A stretch of 64,000 nucleotides of DNA. Origin: Posidonia oceanica. Its lineage: Eukaryota; Streptophyta; Magnoliopsida; Alismatales; Posidoniaceae. The number at the start of each line of letters is the position of its first letter. The first letter of the stretch is position 1. The notes beneath the pieces are model-generated. The model ran no database searches and was not told the origin of the DNA. It saw nothing but the letters and a program-made list of their open reading frames with translations. Of the stretch, positions 30,664-42,639 are shown piece by piece. The DNA lies in NCBI GenBank assembly GCA_037176725.1, contig JAZBRS010000029.1, positions 125,149,001 to 125,213,000 of the forward strand. The letters run 5' to 3'. Made by a program: the position numbers and the translations under genes.

Positions 30664-32178
30664 TGTAGATATCCTATTTTCGCATTTCTGAGAGTTCTTT
30701 TGAGGGTAGAAACCTTGAGGTGCCCCAAATCTCATGCCTAAGTTTGATAACACATCTTCCAGATACTCCTCGACTTCTTTAAAGCATCACTAGACCCTAC
30801 CTAGACTCAAGTTGTTAGCTGTGGCAGAGCTAACTCGCTCGGGCTCATGACAAGTCCAAGTACCCTGGGTATCCTTCACTTCAACTCAGATTTAAAATTA
30901 GATTTGAGTTAACAGAGATGCTTCCTTGATTTCATAGGCTATCTGTAGTTTCCCAGCCTCCCATCTTGTTTCCTCTGGCAAAAACCCAGGAAAAGAGCTA
31001 AAAACGACCAAGGCAAGTTAGTAGCCACTTAGGGAGGCGACCCACATAGTAGCCACCTAAGGCGGCGACTACAACTGTCGCCCATTTCCCAGCCGACAAC
31101 ACTAGCAGCCATCCGAGGAGGCGGCTCAATCAGAAGCCATCTCAGGAGGCGACCCATGTGGATGTCAACTGGAAAGGCAACTGGGCAATCGTGGGCAACG
31201 GTTGCTCCCCACTATCCCCTCAACTCTCAGGCGCCAGCTTATCAGGCGACTGGACGGTTGTGGAACCGCCTCGATCTTCCCACGATCTTTGATAATCAGG
31301 CGTCACTCAATGCGGCGACTAGCGATCGTGGCTCCTTTCGAACTGCTTTTCCACAGTTATTTCGCACTCCCCCCTTGACCGTTAGGCGCCAGCTCATGCG
31401 GTGATTAAAAGTCGTGGCCTCGTTCTCGGGTCGTCCCCTACTTTGACCAAGCGGTTGCTAGGTTTAGGCGCCACTCCAACCGGCGACTCAAACTAACTGC
31501 CATTTTTCTAAAATTTTCTGAACTCCAACCGTCCCTACACCCCTAGAGTCTATAAATAGACCCCCTAGGCTGGTGGTTTGAGGGTCGGAATTTTAGAAAG
31601 AGAAATCCCCCTAGAGAGGAACTTCCAAAAAGAGACAGAGCCCTGTCAGTTGTGAGCCACCTTCAGAGACCTAGTTTTCCAATCCAGAAACACTATCTCC
31701 TCTCCCCAATAGGCTACCAACCTGAGCTTCTACCTCCAATCCGGGAATCCTCAGCTACGCTGGAGCTCCGACCGTGCTTCCTTCCAACCTCATTGCACAC
31801 AGCATAAGGGTGAAAGGGAGTATCTTCTTCCAATCTAGTTTCTTACTACATCTCTTTACATTCCTTAGCATAGGATCATAGCATATGCATACGGGGAACA
31901 ACCCCCGGTCAGTATTTATTTTCTTTTAGTCATGTCGTTTCATTCACCTCTGTTACTAATACTACACCGAAGCTAATCTATGTTGTTTTGTTTTGAAGGA
32001 AAGGAAGGAACTCACGCAGCACGAGGAAGCCGCTAGACGACATCCTGCCGTCGATCTAGTGGTCCGAGGTGTCTTGTCTGCCCAGAGATGAGTGGCGATC
32101 ACAACAAAGGCTGTCGATATCGTGGAAGCGCTGACATCTCCTTAAACACCCCCCCCCCCCCCGAATTCCACATCTACA
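30664..32178 (+). mobile_element. 3' LTR of element A
   Basis: 1515 bp, the partner of 16063-17588. It carries the six-unit array at 31021-31181 and a TATA box at 31551-31558. Near its end it lacks about 28 bp present in the 5' copy and has a longer run of C before GAATTCCACATCTACA. Confidence 0.95.
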
Positions 32179-32183
32179 GAACT
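32179..32183. repeat. Target site duplication of element A (right), GAACT
   Basis: Matches 16058-16062 exactly. Confidence 0.95.
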
Positions 32184-32238
32184 CATGTCGGCCCATAAAA
32201 CTGTTTGCTTGAGCCATGGATGTTGAGGTGGTTGACAT
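32179..32238 (-). pseudogene. Gag start of element D
   Basis: ATG at 32238; 20 codons beginning MSTTSTSMAQ, like element A gag, then broken at the GAACT target site. The frame continues at 16057 downwards. Confidence 0.85.
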
Positions 32239-33602
32239 ACTCAAAGTGGCTCTACTTCTTAAGTTATTACAAGCTCTTAGAAAGGAAATTACAAACTCTA
32301 CTCCTACCTACACTATTACAAGTATCTTGAAAAAGAAAATACAGACTCGATGCAATAAAATACATAAGAAAAGTAGGTTACAACTCTTTTAAGCAAACCA
32401 ACCTGCAAATAAGGCATGGAAAGTGATCTGCCTCAATTCGCCTTTTCGAATGGCGACAGAACTCGTCGCTGCTTAGATAGGCGATAGGGTCAGATGATCG
32501 TAAGACAAGTGACTAATGTGCCTGCTCAGACAGCAACTGTAGTCTGTTCTCAACAGATCACACGTCAGAAAATGCTGATTAAAAAAACAAGTTTCAAGCA
32601 GAACGTCGGTTCTACTTGTTGGAATAGTTAATTAATCAATTAATTTAACCTACGTTCTCTCAACTGTTAGGTTCCTAGGTTGGGGGTAAGGATAACTTCA
32701 TGGGATCTAAAGGTCATGCAATAAGATTCAAACTCTTCAGGTACCGCTCTTTGACCTTCGTTAGGGTCCACCAAGAGAGCCTAAGTGGCGGGTTTGTCTC
32801 TCTATAGAGGGGCCCGCAACCTATGATTCTGTCCTTAAGGTTGTATCCTAACAAACCATAAAGCGGTAAATAAACACAAAATACTAGAGTATCAAGTATC
32901 TATCAAGGATTATTATTGACTCAAGGAGAAGAAAGGAGTCAATAACAAAACCTTAGGACACCTTGAGTTCTTAATCTAACTATCACAACCAAACACAGAG
33001 TATGGGAGAGCGACTTACACTCGCCTGGTTCACTCGGCTTGATTGTTCTAGCTAGAAAGTGATTCCCCCAAGGAACTTTAACTCTAATATCAGAAAAATA
33101 GTTTCCACCCTAGTGGTGGACACAAACAGACCTAGAAACCGTAAAAAAATTAAAAACACAGTGGACAGAAAATTTTGTTATTTTCATGCGACTGTAGATC
33201 TAAAACACAATGTAAATAGGGGAAAAAATGAAGGATCTGCATGGAAACTGTATCCAGATCCAGTCGCCGATTGTAGAGGTGCCTAGGTGAGTCGCCACAT
33301 ACAAGTGTGATGAGACCAGGCACCGCGTAAACAGACGGCTAGATCTGGAAGCTTTCTGTCGTCAGGATAGAGCCAATCTAGTCATCGAAGCTATAGACAC
33401 CGAAGTTATTCGTTGTCGTAAGTAGAGATGACTAGATATGGGGTCTTTTCTAACGTCAGAAGAAAAAAAAATCCGATAAAGGGTTTAGGTGTCGTGAAAC
33501 CCTATACGCACGACAACCAAACCGAAAACAACACCTAGATCTAAGAAAATAAATGAGGAAAGGAAAGGGTGATGCTCACGTAGCACGGAGGGTTGGCTCA
33601 AG
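32239..33602 (-). other. Leader of element D
   Basis: No gene. It carries inverted-arm cassettes at 32437, 32465 and 32493 (28 apart; the first is TTCGCC-N9-GGCGAC, the third is weak) and at 33263 and 33291 (28 apart). The arrangement matches the leader of element A read in the other direction. Confidence 0.7.
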
Positions 33603-33623
33603 CCGGTCCCACCGTGATTGCCA
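33603..33623 (-). promoter_or_regulatory. Primer binding site of element D
   Basis: On the minus strand it reads TGGCAATCACGGTGGGACCGG, 4 bp after the inferred LTR end. Same site as in element A with one transition. Confidence 0.75.
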
Positions 33624-33627
33624 CTTC

Positions 33628-35503
33628 TATGGATGTTGGAATTGGGGGGTTGGATGAAGTAGTCGATGCTTCCACGTACGTCGACGACTTAGGTGATCGC
33701 CACTTGTCGATTTGTTGTACCAACTAACAAGATGCAGGTGGGAGATATGTATGGATGTGGGTCGTCGGCTCACTAGATCAATGGCAGGATGTCGTCCAGC
33801 GGTGTTCTCGTGCTACGTGATTTTTTCCTTTCCTTCTACACAAATAGAATAGATCTGGGTAAGTCTGGGTATAGTAAACAATATGAGAAAGAGCATAGAA
33901 TAATATAAGCAAATGAATTTAATACTAACCGGAGTAGTTCCCTGCATGCATATGCTATGTGTCCTAATTAAGGAATATAATAATGAAATAAAAAGTAAAT
34001 TAGAATCAAATACTCTCTTTACCCTCGTGCTGTATGCTGTGGGATAAGGAAGTGGAGACATGGACGAAGCTCCGACAAGGCTAGGGATGATCTCTGGGAT
34101 CTCACACAAAATGGGGTAGAGCAGAGGGGCAATGGATCACTCAGAATCTCTCTCTCCCAAAGTAATGGTCTCTCAAAGCTCTCTCTCAATCTAGGAATTT
34201 CACCACTCTAGGAAGTGCCTCTCCTTGAGCTCTAGCTCTCAGAGCCTTTTTATAGAGGTGTGGGGCTCGAATGGATAGGATCTAGGAAGTTTCTAGAGAC
34301 AAATCAGATATTTTAGCAAGTCGCCGCATGGACAGGCGACAGGCATAAGTATCCCATTTTAATGACGTGGAAATGACGTGGAAGCTCGCTAATCAGATAA
34401 GAAAATGGGCCACATCAGCAGATCGCCGCTATGAACGGCGTCGAGCTAACATGGGGACGACATGGAGGATCAGATTAAAAGATAACAGAAAAGTCCATGT
34501 CAGCAGGTCGCTGATGAATAAGGCGCCTAGCCTCAGATATTTTATGTTTAATGACGTCGAAATGACGTAGAGGATAAGATTAAAATATCCATAGAGTCTA
34601 GTCGCCGCATTCTACGGCATCGAGCTACTGGAATATTCTAGACTTATTTTAAATGTGGTTTTGAGTTTAAAAGAGGAACAACACATTAAACACGTGGTAA
34701 TTAATTCAAAACCAAGATAGAATTCAGTCTTCTAGGATTTTCTAGGACTTTCCTTAATTTATTGCTATTTTTATATGATATACATGATATACCATGTATT
34801 TAAGTACTAGAAAAATCATAGAAATAATAATAATTATGGGAAAAACGTTATAACACTTTATAAAAATCCCATATATGATATCAAAGTCCAAGATAACGAA
34901 ATATGTTGAGAGAGAGTGGCAGAATATTCATCGCCTATTATTATGGCGACAACACAGACTAGTCACCTATTGAGATGGCGACTAGTGGTGTCACCGAATA
35001 GAGAGGCAACAAGCTAGTCTTTTTGTATTTTCATCCACGTCTTTTATATTAATCTAGAGAAATATGTTAAAAACCCTGAAAACTTTGAAAATTCCATGAA
35101 ATTATAAAAACAACTTCTTTAACATTAAGATACTCTAATCTATCACTAATTTGAGTGCAATGAGAGTATTAACTCTGCCACAGCTAATAAATTCTCATTA
35201 AATAAGGTCAAAGGGACTCAAACTTGCCAATAGTTTAAGCAGAATAAGGGTATTAGCTCTACCACAGCTAATAGACTTATGCCGAGAAAAGTGTTCAAGG
35301 TACTCAAACTTGCCACTAGTTTGAGCGTGTCAGCTCAGCCACAGCTAACGACCTTGAATCAAGTAAAATCAAGTAATGTTTTTAAGTAAATCATGGAAAA
35401 TCTGAAAAATATGATATAAGATCCTTAGTCATGTGATTCAGGATGCCTTAAAGGTTTCCTATCCTTAATGAACTCTTGGAAATACGAAAATGGAATATCT
35501 ACA
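33628..35503 (-). mobile_element. 5' LTR of element D
   Basis: On the minus strand it starts TGTAGATATTCCATTTTCG at 35503 and ends near CATCCATA at 33628; about 1.88 kb. The first 100 bases match LTR A closely. TATAAAAA at 34254-34247 is a likely TATA box. It contains eight 21-nt inverted-arm cassettes and an internal PBS-like decamer (33693-33702). Confidence 0.88.
34320..35010. repeat. 21-nt inverted-arm cassettes in LTR D (8 units)
   Basis: Units, each exactly 21 nt: 34320-34340 (perfect GTCGCC-N9-GGCGAC), 34422-34442, 34507-34527, 34601-34621, 34930-34950, 34962-34982 and 34990-35010, plus a weaker one nearby. Spacing is irregular except for the last pair (28). The central 9 bases all differ. 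Confidence 0.88.
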
Positions 35504-35688
35504 ATATCATGTCACAAATAGTGTATAATCATATCATAATCATATCTCATTACATATTGGAACATAGCACATTACACACTGAAACATGTCTAATTACATA
35601 TTTATTTATATCTCATTACATATCTAATTATGTCACATTATGTATTGAATCATGTCACCCCGTTCAAGAATCATATCTCATTACATAA
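35504..35688. other. Short AT-rich stretch between elements D and C
   Basis: About 185 bp with repeated TCATATCTCATTACATA and CATGTC(A/T)(C/A)ATTA motifs. It is not part of either LTR and may be a scrap of older sequence or a minisatellite. Confidence 0.6.
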
Positions 35689-36126
35689 TGTGAATGCCTG
35701 TCCCCGGAGATCCGGACCTGCGAGGGCCTGAAAGAGAGAGGTCTTCACAGAAGAGCGGCGAAGAGGAAAACAAAAGATAAAGCAAAACGGAGTCGCCACC
35801 TAGTCTATTCAATCGAGAGACGAAGAAAATCGGGGAAATGCAAAAAAACATGCAAATGAATGCAATGCTATGCAAAATGTATGACTCGTGCCAAGGATGA
35901 GGGCAAAATAGTCACTGCGGGCCAAAGAAAGGGTAAGGATTCCTGTTACGCACGGGGAAGGTATTAGGAACCCCCGACACGCTCGAGGAATCGGTCTTTC
36001 TTGCCTAATCTCGCTCGCATTTGCAGGAATGTCGGCAATGCTTGCCTATAACTGTACGCCCAGGAGGCGAGGGATACTATGCCATGCTATGAATACTTTA
36101 CTTGCTCAAAATGCCTAAGTGCCGTG
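35689..36126 (-). mobile_element. 3' LTR of element C, distal piece
   Basis: Starts TGTGAATGCCTG (minus: ...CAGGCATTCACA) and matches 63511-63950 base for base with scattered changes. It is cut at 36126 by element B and continues at 48486. Confidence 0.9.
36122..36126. repeat. Target site duplication of element B (left), CCGTG
   Basis: CCGTG here and TCGTG at 48481-48485 (one C-to-T). The unoccupied site is present as ...AAGTGCCGTGTATGGG near 63949 in the other LTR of C. Confidence 0.9.
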
Positions 36127-38557
36127 TGTAGACACCCCATTTTGACACTTAGCGGTAGATCAAACTTGGAGAAAGCAAGCTCAGAAACTGCGGATTCAAC
36201 CTTTTCCCTAAAACCCAACCTTTCCACTCAAACTGACCCAATTTGACCTAAAACCAAATCCCATTCAAAAACTACCCCAAACCTACCCAAAACAATTCAT
36301 TTCCCATTTCCAAAACCAACCAAAACCTCCAACCAAGCCCAAGCCCGTTTCTAGCCCAGCTACTGAATTACACGTCTGGTCGCCGCATGCATAGGCGACT
36401 GAGCCCTGTCGTCAGGATCAGCGGCGACTGAGTTTGGTGCCAGATGTTGGGGCGACTCGACAGTAAATCAGCATACCTCCCAAGCTCCCCTGCTACCGGC
36501 CATCGGCCACCTGACACCCGTCCCATCGCCACTTACTCACCGCTACCTCCAAGCGTTACGTGCCAAGAACCACTTACTCTCTGGCACGGCGTCACCTCTC
36601 GCCGGCAGACAACCCGCACTCACAGTCCTCACTGCCACCCGCCGGACATCCTGCCACCGGTGACCTCGACCTACAACCATCAACTCCCTCGACTGCCACC
36701 CACACTCACAACCACTCTCTGACCCTCCCTCTGCTGATGTCAGCTCTTGCTAGAGCTAATAGGTGGAGGACACTCATCGAAACCCAAGAGAGGATTCCAG
36801 AACAGACGCCCTAGCCATTCCCATGCAAACCATGGAGAACCCATTCGACAGCCGACTTGCACCTCTCCTCCTCTCTCGCCGCTTGCTCCAAAGCGCAATT
36901 GAGGAACCCAAATACCTTCACACACCCCCCAGCAACATTCCCAACCCTTCCAACTCCCTTCTAGCATCCTAGATTGCCGCGACAACCCCAAACTCACCGC
37001 CTCCTTGCCGCCACCGATCGACATCTCCAATGGCCGCACCTCAGCTCCGAACTCCCCCAAACTCCGGGCACACCTCCGCGAGGATGCCACGAACGCATCC
37101 AAATCATCCCGCACGCCCACTGTCGCCTCCTCCACCGCTGCAACCTCCACGCTGGCAAGCTCCGACGAGCTAGGTCGGGGGGCACATCTATGCATCCCCG
37201 CAGGTGAGTAACTCTACCATTACCTTCGTGTCTTCTTTGGCATGCTTTTTAGCTATGAAATTAGATTTTACAATAGCTTAACCAGCCATTCATGACCATC
37301 TTCTCTGGAGCCGGAGGCCTGCCAGGTTAGGCGCTGCGTGATGTGGTGACTAGCCTGTGCCTCCGACTGTCGTTTGGCCGGACTTTGGGTCGCCGCTCCA
37401 GCCGACCTAGAGCTCCGTTTTCCTTAATTTTTGCATGCTTGTTATCATGAATGCTTGCTCTGTAAGATTGCATGTTTAGATTTCAATTTAGCTTTGCCAT
37501 GTGTTCCAGATCTAGTCTCAAAGGTGATTGTTTGGAACAAGGATTTGCGGTGCTGTCGCCGTTGACAGCGGCGACTCACCTGCAACTTCCGATCGTTCCT
37601 CTGGCCAACTTTGGACTGCCATATCTTGCGACCTAGGCATCCTTTTTGTTGTCTATTTGTTTGCTTGTCTTCCTCATCATGCCCTCTTTACGACCATGCC
37701 TCTAGATTTCAATTTCACATCACGTAGCTAGCCTGTTTTTGGCTGTGAAGGCCACTGTCTAGCAGAGCTGTAAGCCTCTCTACCGCTGCTGTCCCAAGCG
37801 ACAGGCTCAGGCACCTCTCACCCAGGCGACTAGTCCCAATAGCTACTCTGATCGGCGATCAAGTTCCTCGCCGATCCCCCTAGCGACAGGCTCCGGTGCC
37901 TCTCAGGCTGGCGACTGGCCTTGCAGTTCAGACAGTGGCTGAGCCACCTTGTTTGCCGCATTACGCTTTAATCATTTCGCTCGCCCGTTTTTAGACCTTG
38001 TTTTCCGGGCTTTATTTATCGTCGCTTAGTCGCATTTTTGCCTTAATCAATTTTCTAGCATACCTTAATCATGCATCATAACATCATAACATGTCTAGCA
38101 AGCTCAAGCATTCATTAGGCATTCATAGCATCTCTCGCCCCTTGGGCGTACAGTAAGGCATTCAATTGCTAAAATCCTGCATATGCGAGGGTTAAGCCTA
38201 AGAAAGACTGATTCTTCAGACGTGTCGGGGGTGCCTAACACCTTCCCCGCACGTAACAGGAGTCCTTGCCCTTTCTCTTGGCACACAATGACCATTATGC
38301 CCTCATCCTAGGCACGAGTCATATCATTGCATCTTTTTGCATGGTTTCCATGCATTTCCCCGATTTTCCTTGTCTCTCGATTTAATAGACACGGTGGCAA
38401 CTCTGATTTAGTCTTATCTTTCTTTTTTCCCTCTTTTTCCAGCGTTTCCGAGTAGAGCATCCCTCCTCGGGTCCAGCCGCTAATAGAAGCCTAATTTCGG
38501 TCGGTGCACGTGAGCTTTGGCATCGTGCATGACGCGTCGATTTCCAGGGTTACTACA
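36127..38557 (+). mobile_element. 5' LTR of element B
   Basis: 2431 bp. It contains inverted-arm cassettes at 36379, 36408 and 36436 and a perfect one at 37555-37575. Near the end it has the conserved GTGCCTAACACCTTCCCC block (38231-38248) shared with LTRs C and E. Confidence 0.93.
36379..36456. repeat. Inverted-arm array in LTR B (3 units)
   Basis: 36379-36399 perfect GTCGCC-N9-GGCGAC; 36408-36428 GTCGTC/GGCGAC; 36436-36456 GGTGCC/GGCGAC; spacing 29 then 28. Another perfect unit is at 37555-37575. The 3' LTR copies are degraded by transitions. Confidence 0.88.
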
Positions 38558-38558
38558 G

Positions 38559-38576
38559 TGGTGACTCTGCTGGAGA
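38559..38576 (+). promoter_or_regulatory. Primer binding site of element B
   Basis: TGGTGACTCTGCTGGAGA, one base after the LTR. It corresponds to TGGCGACTCCGCTAGGGG of element C, a different PBS class from elements A and D. Ogre-type elements are reported to use tRNA-Arg; not verified here. Confidence 0.75.
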
Positions 38577-39705
38577 TTTTAGACTCCGGCTTTCGTTTTG
38601 GCTTTTCGCCCGCTTAGTTTTCTCACTTCACTTGCCTTGTGCCTTTGCATGCCTTGCTTGCTTGCCTATCTGCTTTACTTACTTTATCTCTTGCATGATG
38701 CTATGTTTGCTTGCATTGCTCTATTTCCCCCGTTACATGTCTAAATATTTGCTTGGCGCAATAATACATGCCTTTTGGGTCGTGAATGCTTCGTTTCACA
38801 CACTTGCTATGCCACTACACATGCACATACCATGTATTCTTGCCTTTTGATATGATAAGTGCTTTTCCTTCACCATCATGTCCACAACACTTGCACATGC
38901 CATGCACATGCTTTTTACCTTACTATGTGATTACTTACATGCCATGACTTTTTGTTTCTTTCCCCTTCATACTTATGCCATGCCTAGGATAGTAGAAACA
39001 TGCTTACTCCCCTTTTGCTTAATCTAAAAGCTACAATAAAGCCAAGTAATAACATTTAAGCACAACTAGAGCCAAAACATGCAATTTTCCCCTTTTGCTA
39101 AAAAAAATGCAAGTAAAAAACTTTAAAGCATACTCGCATGTTTGTTCATACTAGAAAGCATGCATTCTTCTCATCTGAGTCCACCCACAGTCTGCGAAGG
39201 ACAGTCCTGGCCTCTTGCCCCACTGCTTTAGCATGGCGCAAGTCAGTCGGTCTGTCCCCTTTGTCAGGGGTCGTGTCAGTGCTAGTGGAGGGTACCACCC
39301 ACGCTTTAGCGAGGTCGAGGCCACCAACGCACCACCCCGTTACTGCCTGAGCTCTGGCCAGAATCTAGATGGGGACCCTACTTTTTCTGACCTGCAGTCA
39401 ATAAATCCATTACCCATGAGTGCGTCCTGGTAGGTCATCTACTCAGGACATGCTTGTTGAGAGAGTGCATATTAGAGCATTCATCTGCATGTGTGCCATT
39501 CATGCCACCTATAATATACTTTCTTGCATCCAACCTCTAACGCCTTTACTCTTTTTGCAGGTAGGTGTAGGACCCGCTGCCAGGACCCTGAGCGTCCCTC
39601 CTCTATGTCTCTGAGCTATTCGTCGCTTCCGACACCAGCTCCCTTTTAGGTCTCGCGTCTTTACCTTTTCGTCGCAGCCTTGCCTTCACTCGCACTCAGT
39701 CAGTG
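38577..39705 (+). other. Leader of element B
   Basis: TTGC/CATGC-rich sequence without a gene. Its reverse complement resembles the leader of element C at 62205-63489. Confidence 0.6.
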
Positions 39706-42150
39706 ATGGCCCAGTTTGCCGGTGAGTCCCCTTATTTCTGTTGCCTCGGAGGGGTTTACCGCTTTGGTCCCTCTGATGTTCGCTTCGACTCCCTTCGTGC
39801 CCCCCATGACGCCAGGATTCCTTCCTATGGTATCTAGGGCACCCCAGTATGTTGCGGGCCATTGGTAGACCTACGCCCCTCCGGATCCAGTCGCTGAGTC
39901 TATCTTGATGACCACCACTCGCGTTCCAGAGGCGCCACTGACCCCTCTGTCCTAGGGCTACGTCGCTTTCGACGCCCCTTCTGCTGCGGCGACCTTTGCC
40001 ATAGGTTCCTGACCTCTTGAATCTGGTCCCCTACCGGTCCTGCAACTCAGTATACCACTGACGGGATGCTTGAGGTGTAGTATCGGCACCTGATGGAGAC
40101 TGCCCAGAGACTTCAGGGTATGGCTCTATCAGTTCGCCCTACTTTGATTCCTGCTGCTCCTGAGGTACCTCTGCAGCCTGCTCCTTTCTACACTACACTC
40201 CTGCCTAGACCATCGCCCCAACTACTCATTGCTCCGGTGATGGGGGCACGGCTTCTGCCTCTTGCATCTGCACAATACTATGCACTGCATGCAACTCCGC
40301 CACCTGGTGATCAGTCTTTCGGGCTAGTTGAAGCACAATACCCCACAGCATGCTACCCGGCACCGCGCCTGCGCAGCAACTGTTGCTCCAGCACTCTGCA
40401 CCTCCCATTGCACAGCATATTATCTATCCATCCCCCTGCATTAGATTCAGACCCCAGCATACATTCCTACATACACCACACCATTGCACGGATACGCCGG
40501 CCATCACATCGCGCCACCAGGTGATGCGATGGTGGATCCGGAGGAGCACCCCTGTGCGACCCAGACGGCGTATGTGGTCCCTGCCCCTGCTGCCTCACCA
40601 CCTGCGGCAACCAATCCATACCCCATCAATGACAGGATGGACGTTCTAAAGAAAGCACTACATCTAGTGCAGGGCACGGACCACCAGTCCTACCAATTCC
40701 GAGACCTTTGTCTCTTTCCAGAGACCGCACTCCCTTCGAAGTTTCGTATCCCGAAATTCAATAAATACAATGGTAGAGGCTGTCCCATTTCGCATCTGAA
40801 AGCATACTGTAGGGACCTTGCTCAGCTTCAGGCTGACAAAAGGCTCCTTATCCACCTGTTTCAGAAGAGTTTGACCGGCCCCGCGCTCAAGTAGTTCACT
40901 TCCCTTGACATGGCTGCGATTCAAACTTGGACTAATCTTTCTCAGGCTTTCCTTGAGTAGTATGCTTTCAACCTCGACTTGATCCCCAAGGGGGAGGATC
41001 TTGTCACCATCCGGTAGAGGCCCCAAGAGCCATACGGGGAGTATGTCGGTCGCTGGCATTCCATAGCCGCCCAGGTCAAAGATAGACCCTCTGAAGAGGA
41101 ATCTATCGAGATGATCATAAAAGGGGCATTGCCAGCGACTGGGACTCTACTTTGCATTTAGCACATCACTAGTCATGCATCGCTGATTAGGGTTGGCACC
41201 CACGTGGAGAGCTCACTGCGAAGTGGGCATTTCCCCACACTTTCTGCATTCACTAGGCAGGCCAACACCAGCAATCGCCGCAGCAGCAGCAACAACAACA
41301 ACCCCACTCCAGACTGCTCCGAGTAGCACTCCAAAGCATACACCGATCCTCCCGAAGAGCCTGCATATGCAGCAAGTCAGCCAGACCCTTTTCTGCTAGA
41401 GCACGCACCTAACTATGCACCCACTGCACACACTGCCACCGTCGAGCCCGTGCATCACGTCGCACCTGCTCGGCAAGGACTCTAACCAGGGCAAAGATGA
41501 CCTCGTCAGGCTGAGTGTGATTACACCCCTTTGCCCGAACCGCTAAGCGTAATCTTCCCTTAAGTTGAGTCGCTCTTGAGACTCCTGGCTATCCGTTCGT
41601 CACCGAACCCCCCTCCATGGTGGCATGATACGGATCAGTTCTGCAATTTCCATCGGGCCACCGGACACTCGACGGATGACTGCCTCACTCTCCGGGACGC
41701 CGTTCAGCACTTGATCGATCGCAGGATCATCAGCGTTGGCGCACAGGAAGCAGCACTTGCACATACACCTGCACTTACACTCGCACACCCCAGTGTAGCT
41801 GACCCTTCCTCTTCTGAGCCTGCAGGCTTCGCAGTTGCCGGAACCTTGGCGGTATATTCTAGACTTTTCTGAGTCCAGCTCCACCCTGGTGGATCCTTCC
41901 GATCCCGTCGGTGCAATCTCCTTTTCCTTCTTTTCCTAACTCATCCGAGGGACGCTTGGAGATGCAGCGGAAGCGTCGACAGCAAGCCTAGTTGCAGTGC
42001 CATCTAGGTTAGCTCCTCCTCCAACCTTAGCAGCCCTAGTGCTCTCTGCACTGCCATCAGCAGCCCAAGTGCTCCCCGCACTGCCAACAGTGGACCTCGC
42101 CGACAGCATCAGTAGCATAGGGATGGACCCAGCACCTCCCTCCCGAGGTT
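39706..42150 (+). pseudogene. Decayed gag of element B
   Basis: Probable start ATG 39706 (MAQFAGESP). The frame is broken by many TAG stops and at least one shift near 40350-40480. Recognisable parts are: a Pro-rich N-terminus, then a Gag core (KALHLVQGTDHQSY, LPSKFRIPKFNKYNGRGCP, RLLIHLFQKSLTGPALK at about 40640-40890), and a CxxH-type knuckle (CNFHRATGHSTDDCLTLRD near 41640-41700). Element C has the same Gag in better condition. Gag would build the particle; this copy cannot. Confidence 0.85.
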
Positions 42151-42326
42151 GCTGACAGGTAAGTCCCTCTTACCTCTCTTTTTATTTCTGCATTGTCTTT
42201 TCTTTTCTTTTCATTTTGTTTTGTTTTTATGCTTTCTCGCCTTGTCAGAAAATCATAAAAAAAAAGCATAAAATCAACAAAACCTAAAATCATGCATTCC
42301 TTTTTGCCTCATGCATTCATAGCATT

Positions 42327-42625
42327 CGGGCTGGCACCCCTAACTGCTCGGCGATAGGTCCATTAACCTGTCATCATCGAGCTGGCACCCCTAACTGCTC
42401 AGCGATAGGTCTGTTAACATGTCACCATCGGGCTGGCAGCCCCAACTACTCGGCGATAAGTCCTTCAACTTATCATCCGGGCTGATATCCCAAACTATTC
42501 GGCGATAGGTCCGTCAACTTATCATCAGGGCTGATATCTCAAACTATTCGGCGATAGGTCCATCAACTCATCATCGGGCTGATATCCCAAACTATTCGGT
42601 GATAGGTCCATCAACCTATCACCCT
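42327..42625 (+). repeat. Hairpin array, about 6 units of about 50 bp (element B)
   Basis: Each unit has GGGCTG(A/G)(T/C)A...CCC(T/A)AACT(A/G)(T/C)TCGGCGATAGGTC, then (C/T)ATCAAC(T/C)TATCATC. The arms GGCGATAGGT and AC(T/C)TATC can pair around CC(G/A)TCA. More units lie at 43989-44095, 44241-44406 and 44707-44853; the cleanest is GGTGATAGGTCC...AACCTATCACC near 44263-44288. Confidence 0.85.
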
Positions 42626-42639
42626 GCACATACATGCCA

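Larger units (their letters stand above)
16063..32178 (+). mobile_element. Element A: complete 16.1-kb Tat-type element with gag-integrase deletion and two antisense genes
   Basis: LTRs 16063-17588 and 30664-32178, with TGTAGAT...ATCTACA ends and perfect TSD GAACT. Inside: PBS 17596-17613, leader, gag 19010-20473, a fused gag-integrase frame to 21510, a minisatellite spacer, antisense gene b (22961-27728), antisense gene a (28284-29642) and the polypurine tract 30651-30663. Protease, RT, both RNases H and the integrase core are absent through a clean internal deletion. The copy would need pol in trans. The two LTRs look close by eye, differing by scattered substitutions, a gap of about 28 bp near the end and a longer poly-C in the 3' copy. 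Confidence 0.95.
15750..35503 (-). mobile_element. Element D: older minus-strand element split by A (and apparently by T1)
   Basis: The 5' LTR is 33628-35503, the PBS 33603-33623, a leader runs to 32239, and gag starts at 32238 with the same MSTTSTSMAQ peptide as element A. Gag is broken at the GAACT target site of A and resumes at 16057. Only the 5' part is in the window. Confidence 0.85.

Noticed and set aside
36444..37207. Pro/Ser/Thr-rich frames in LTR B
   Set aside because: They overlap on both strands, lie inside the LTR and are broken in the other LTR copy.
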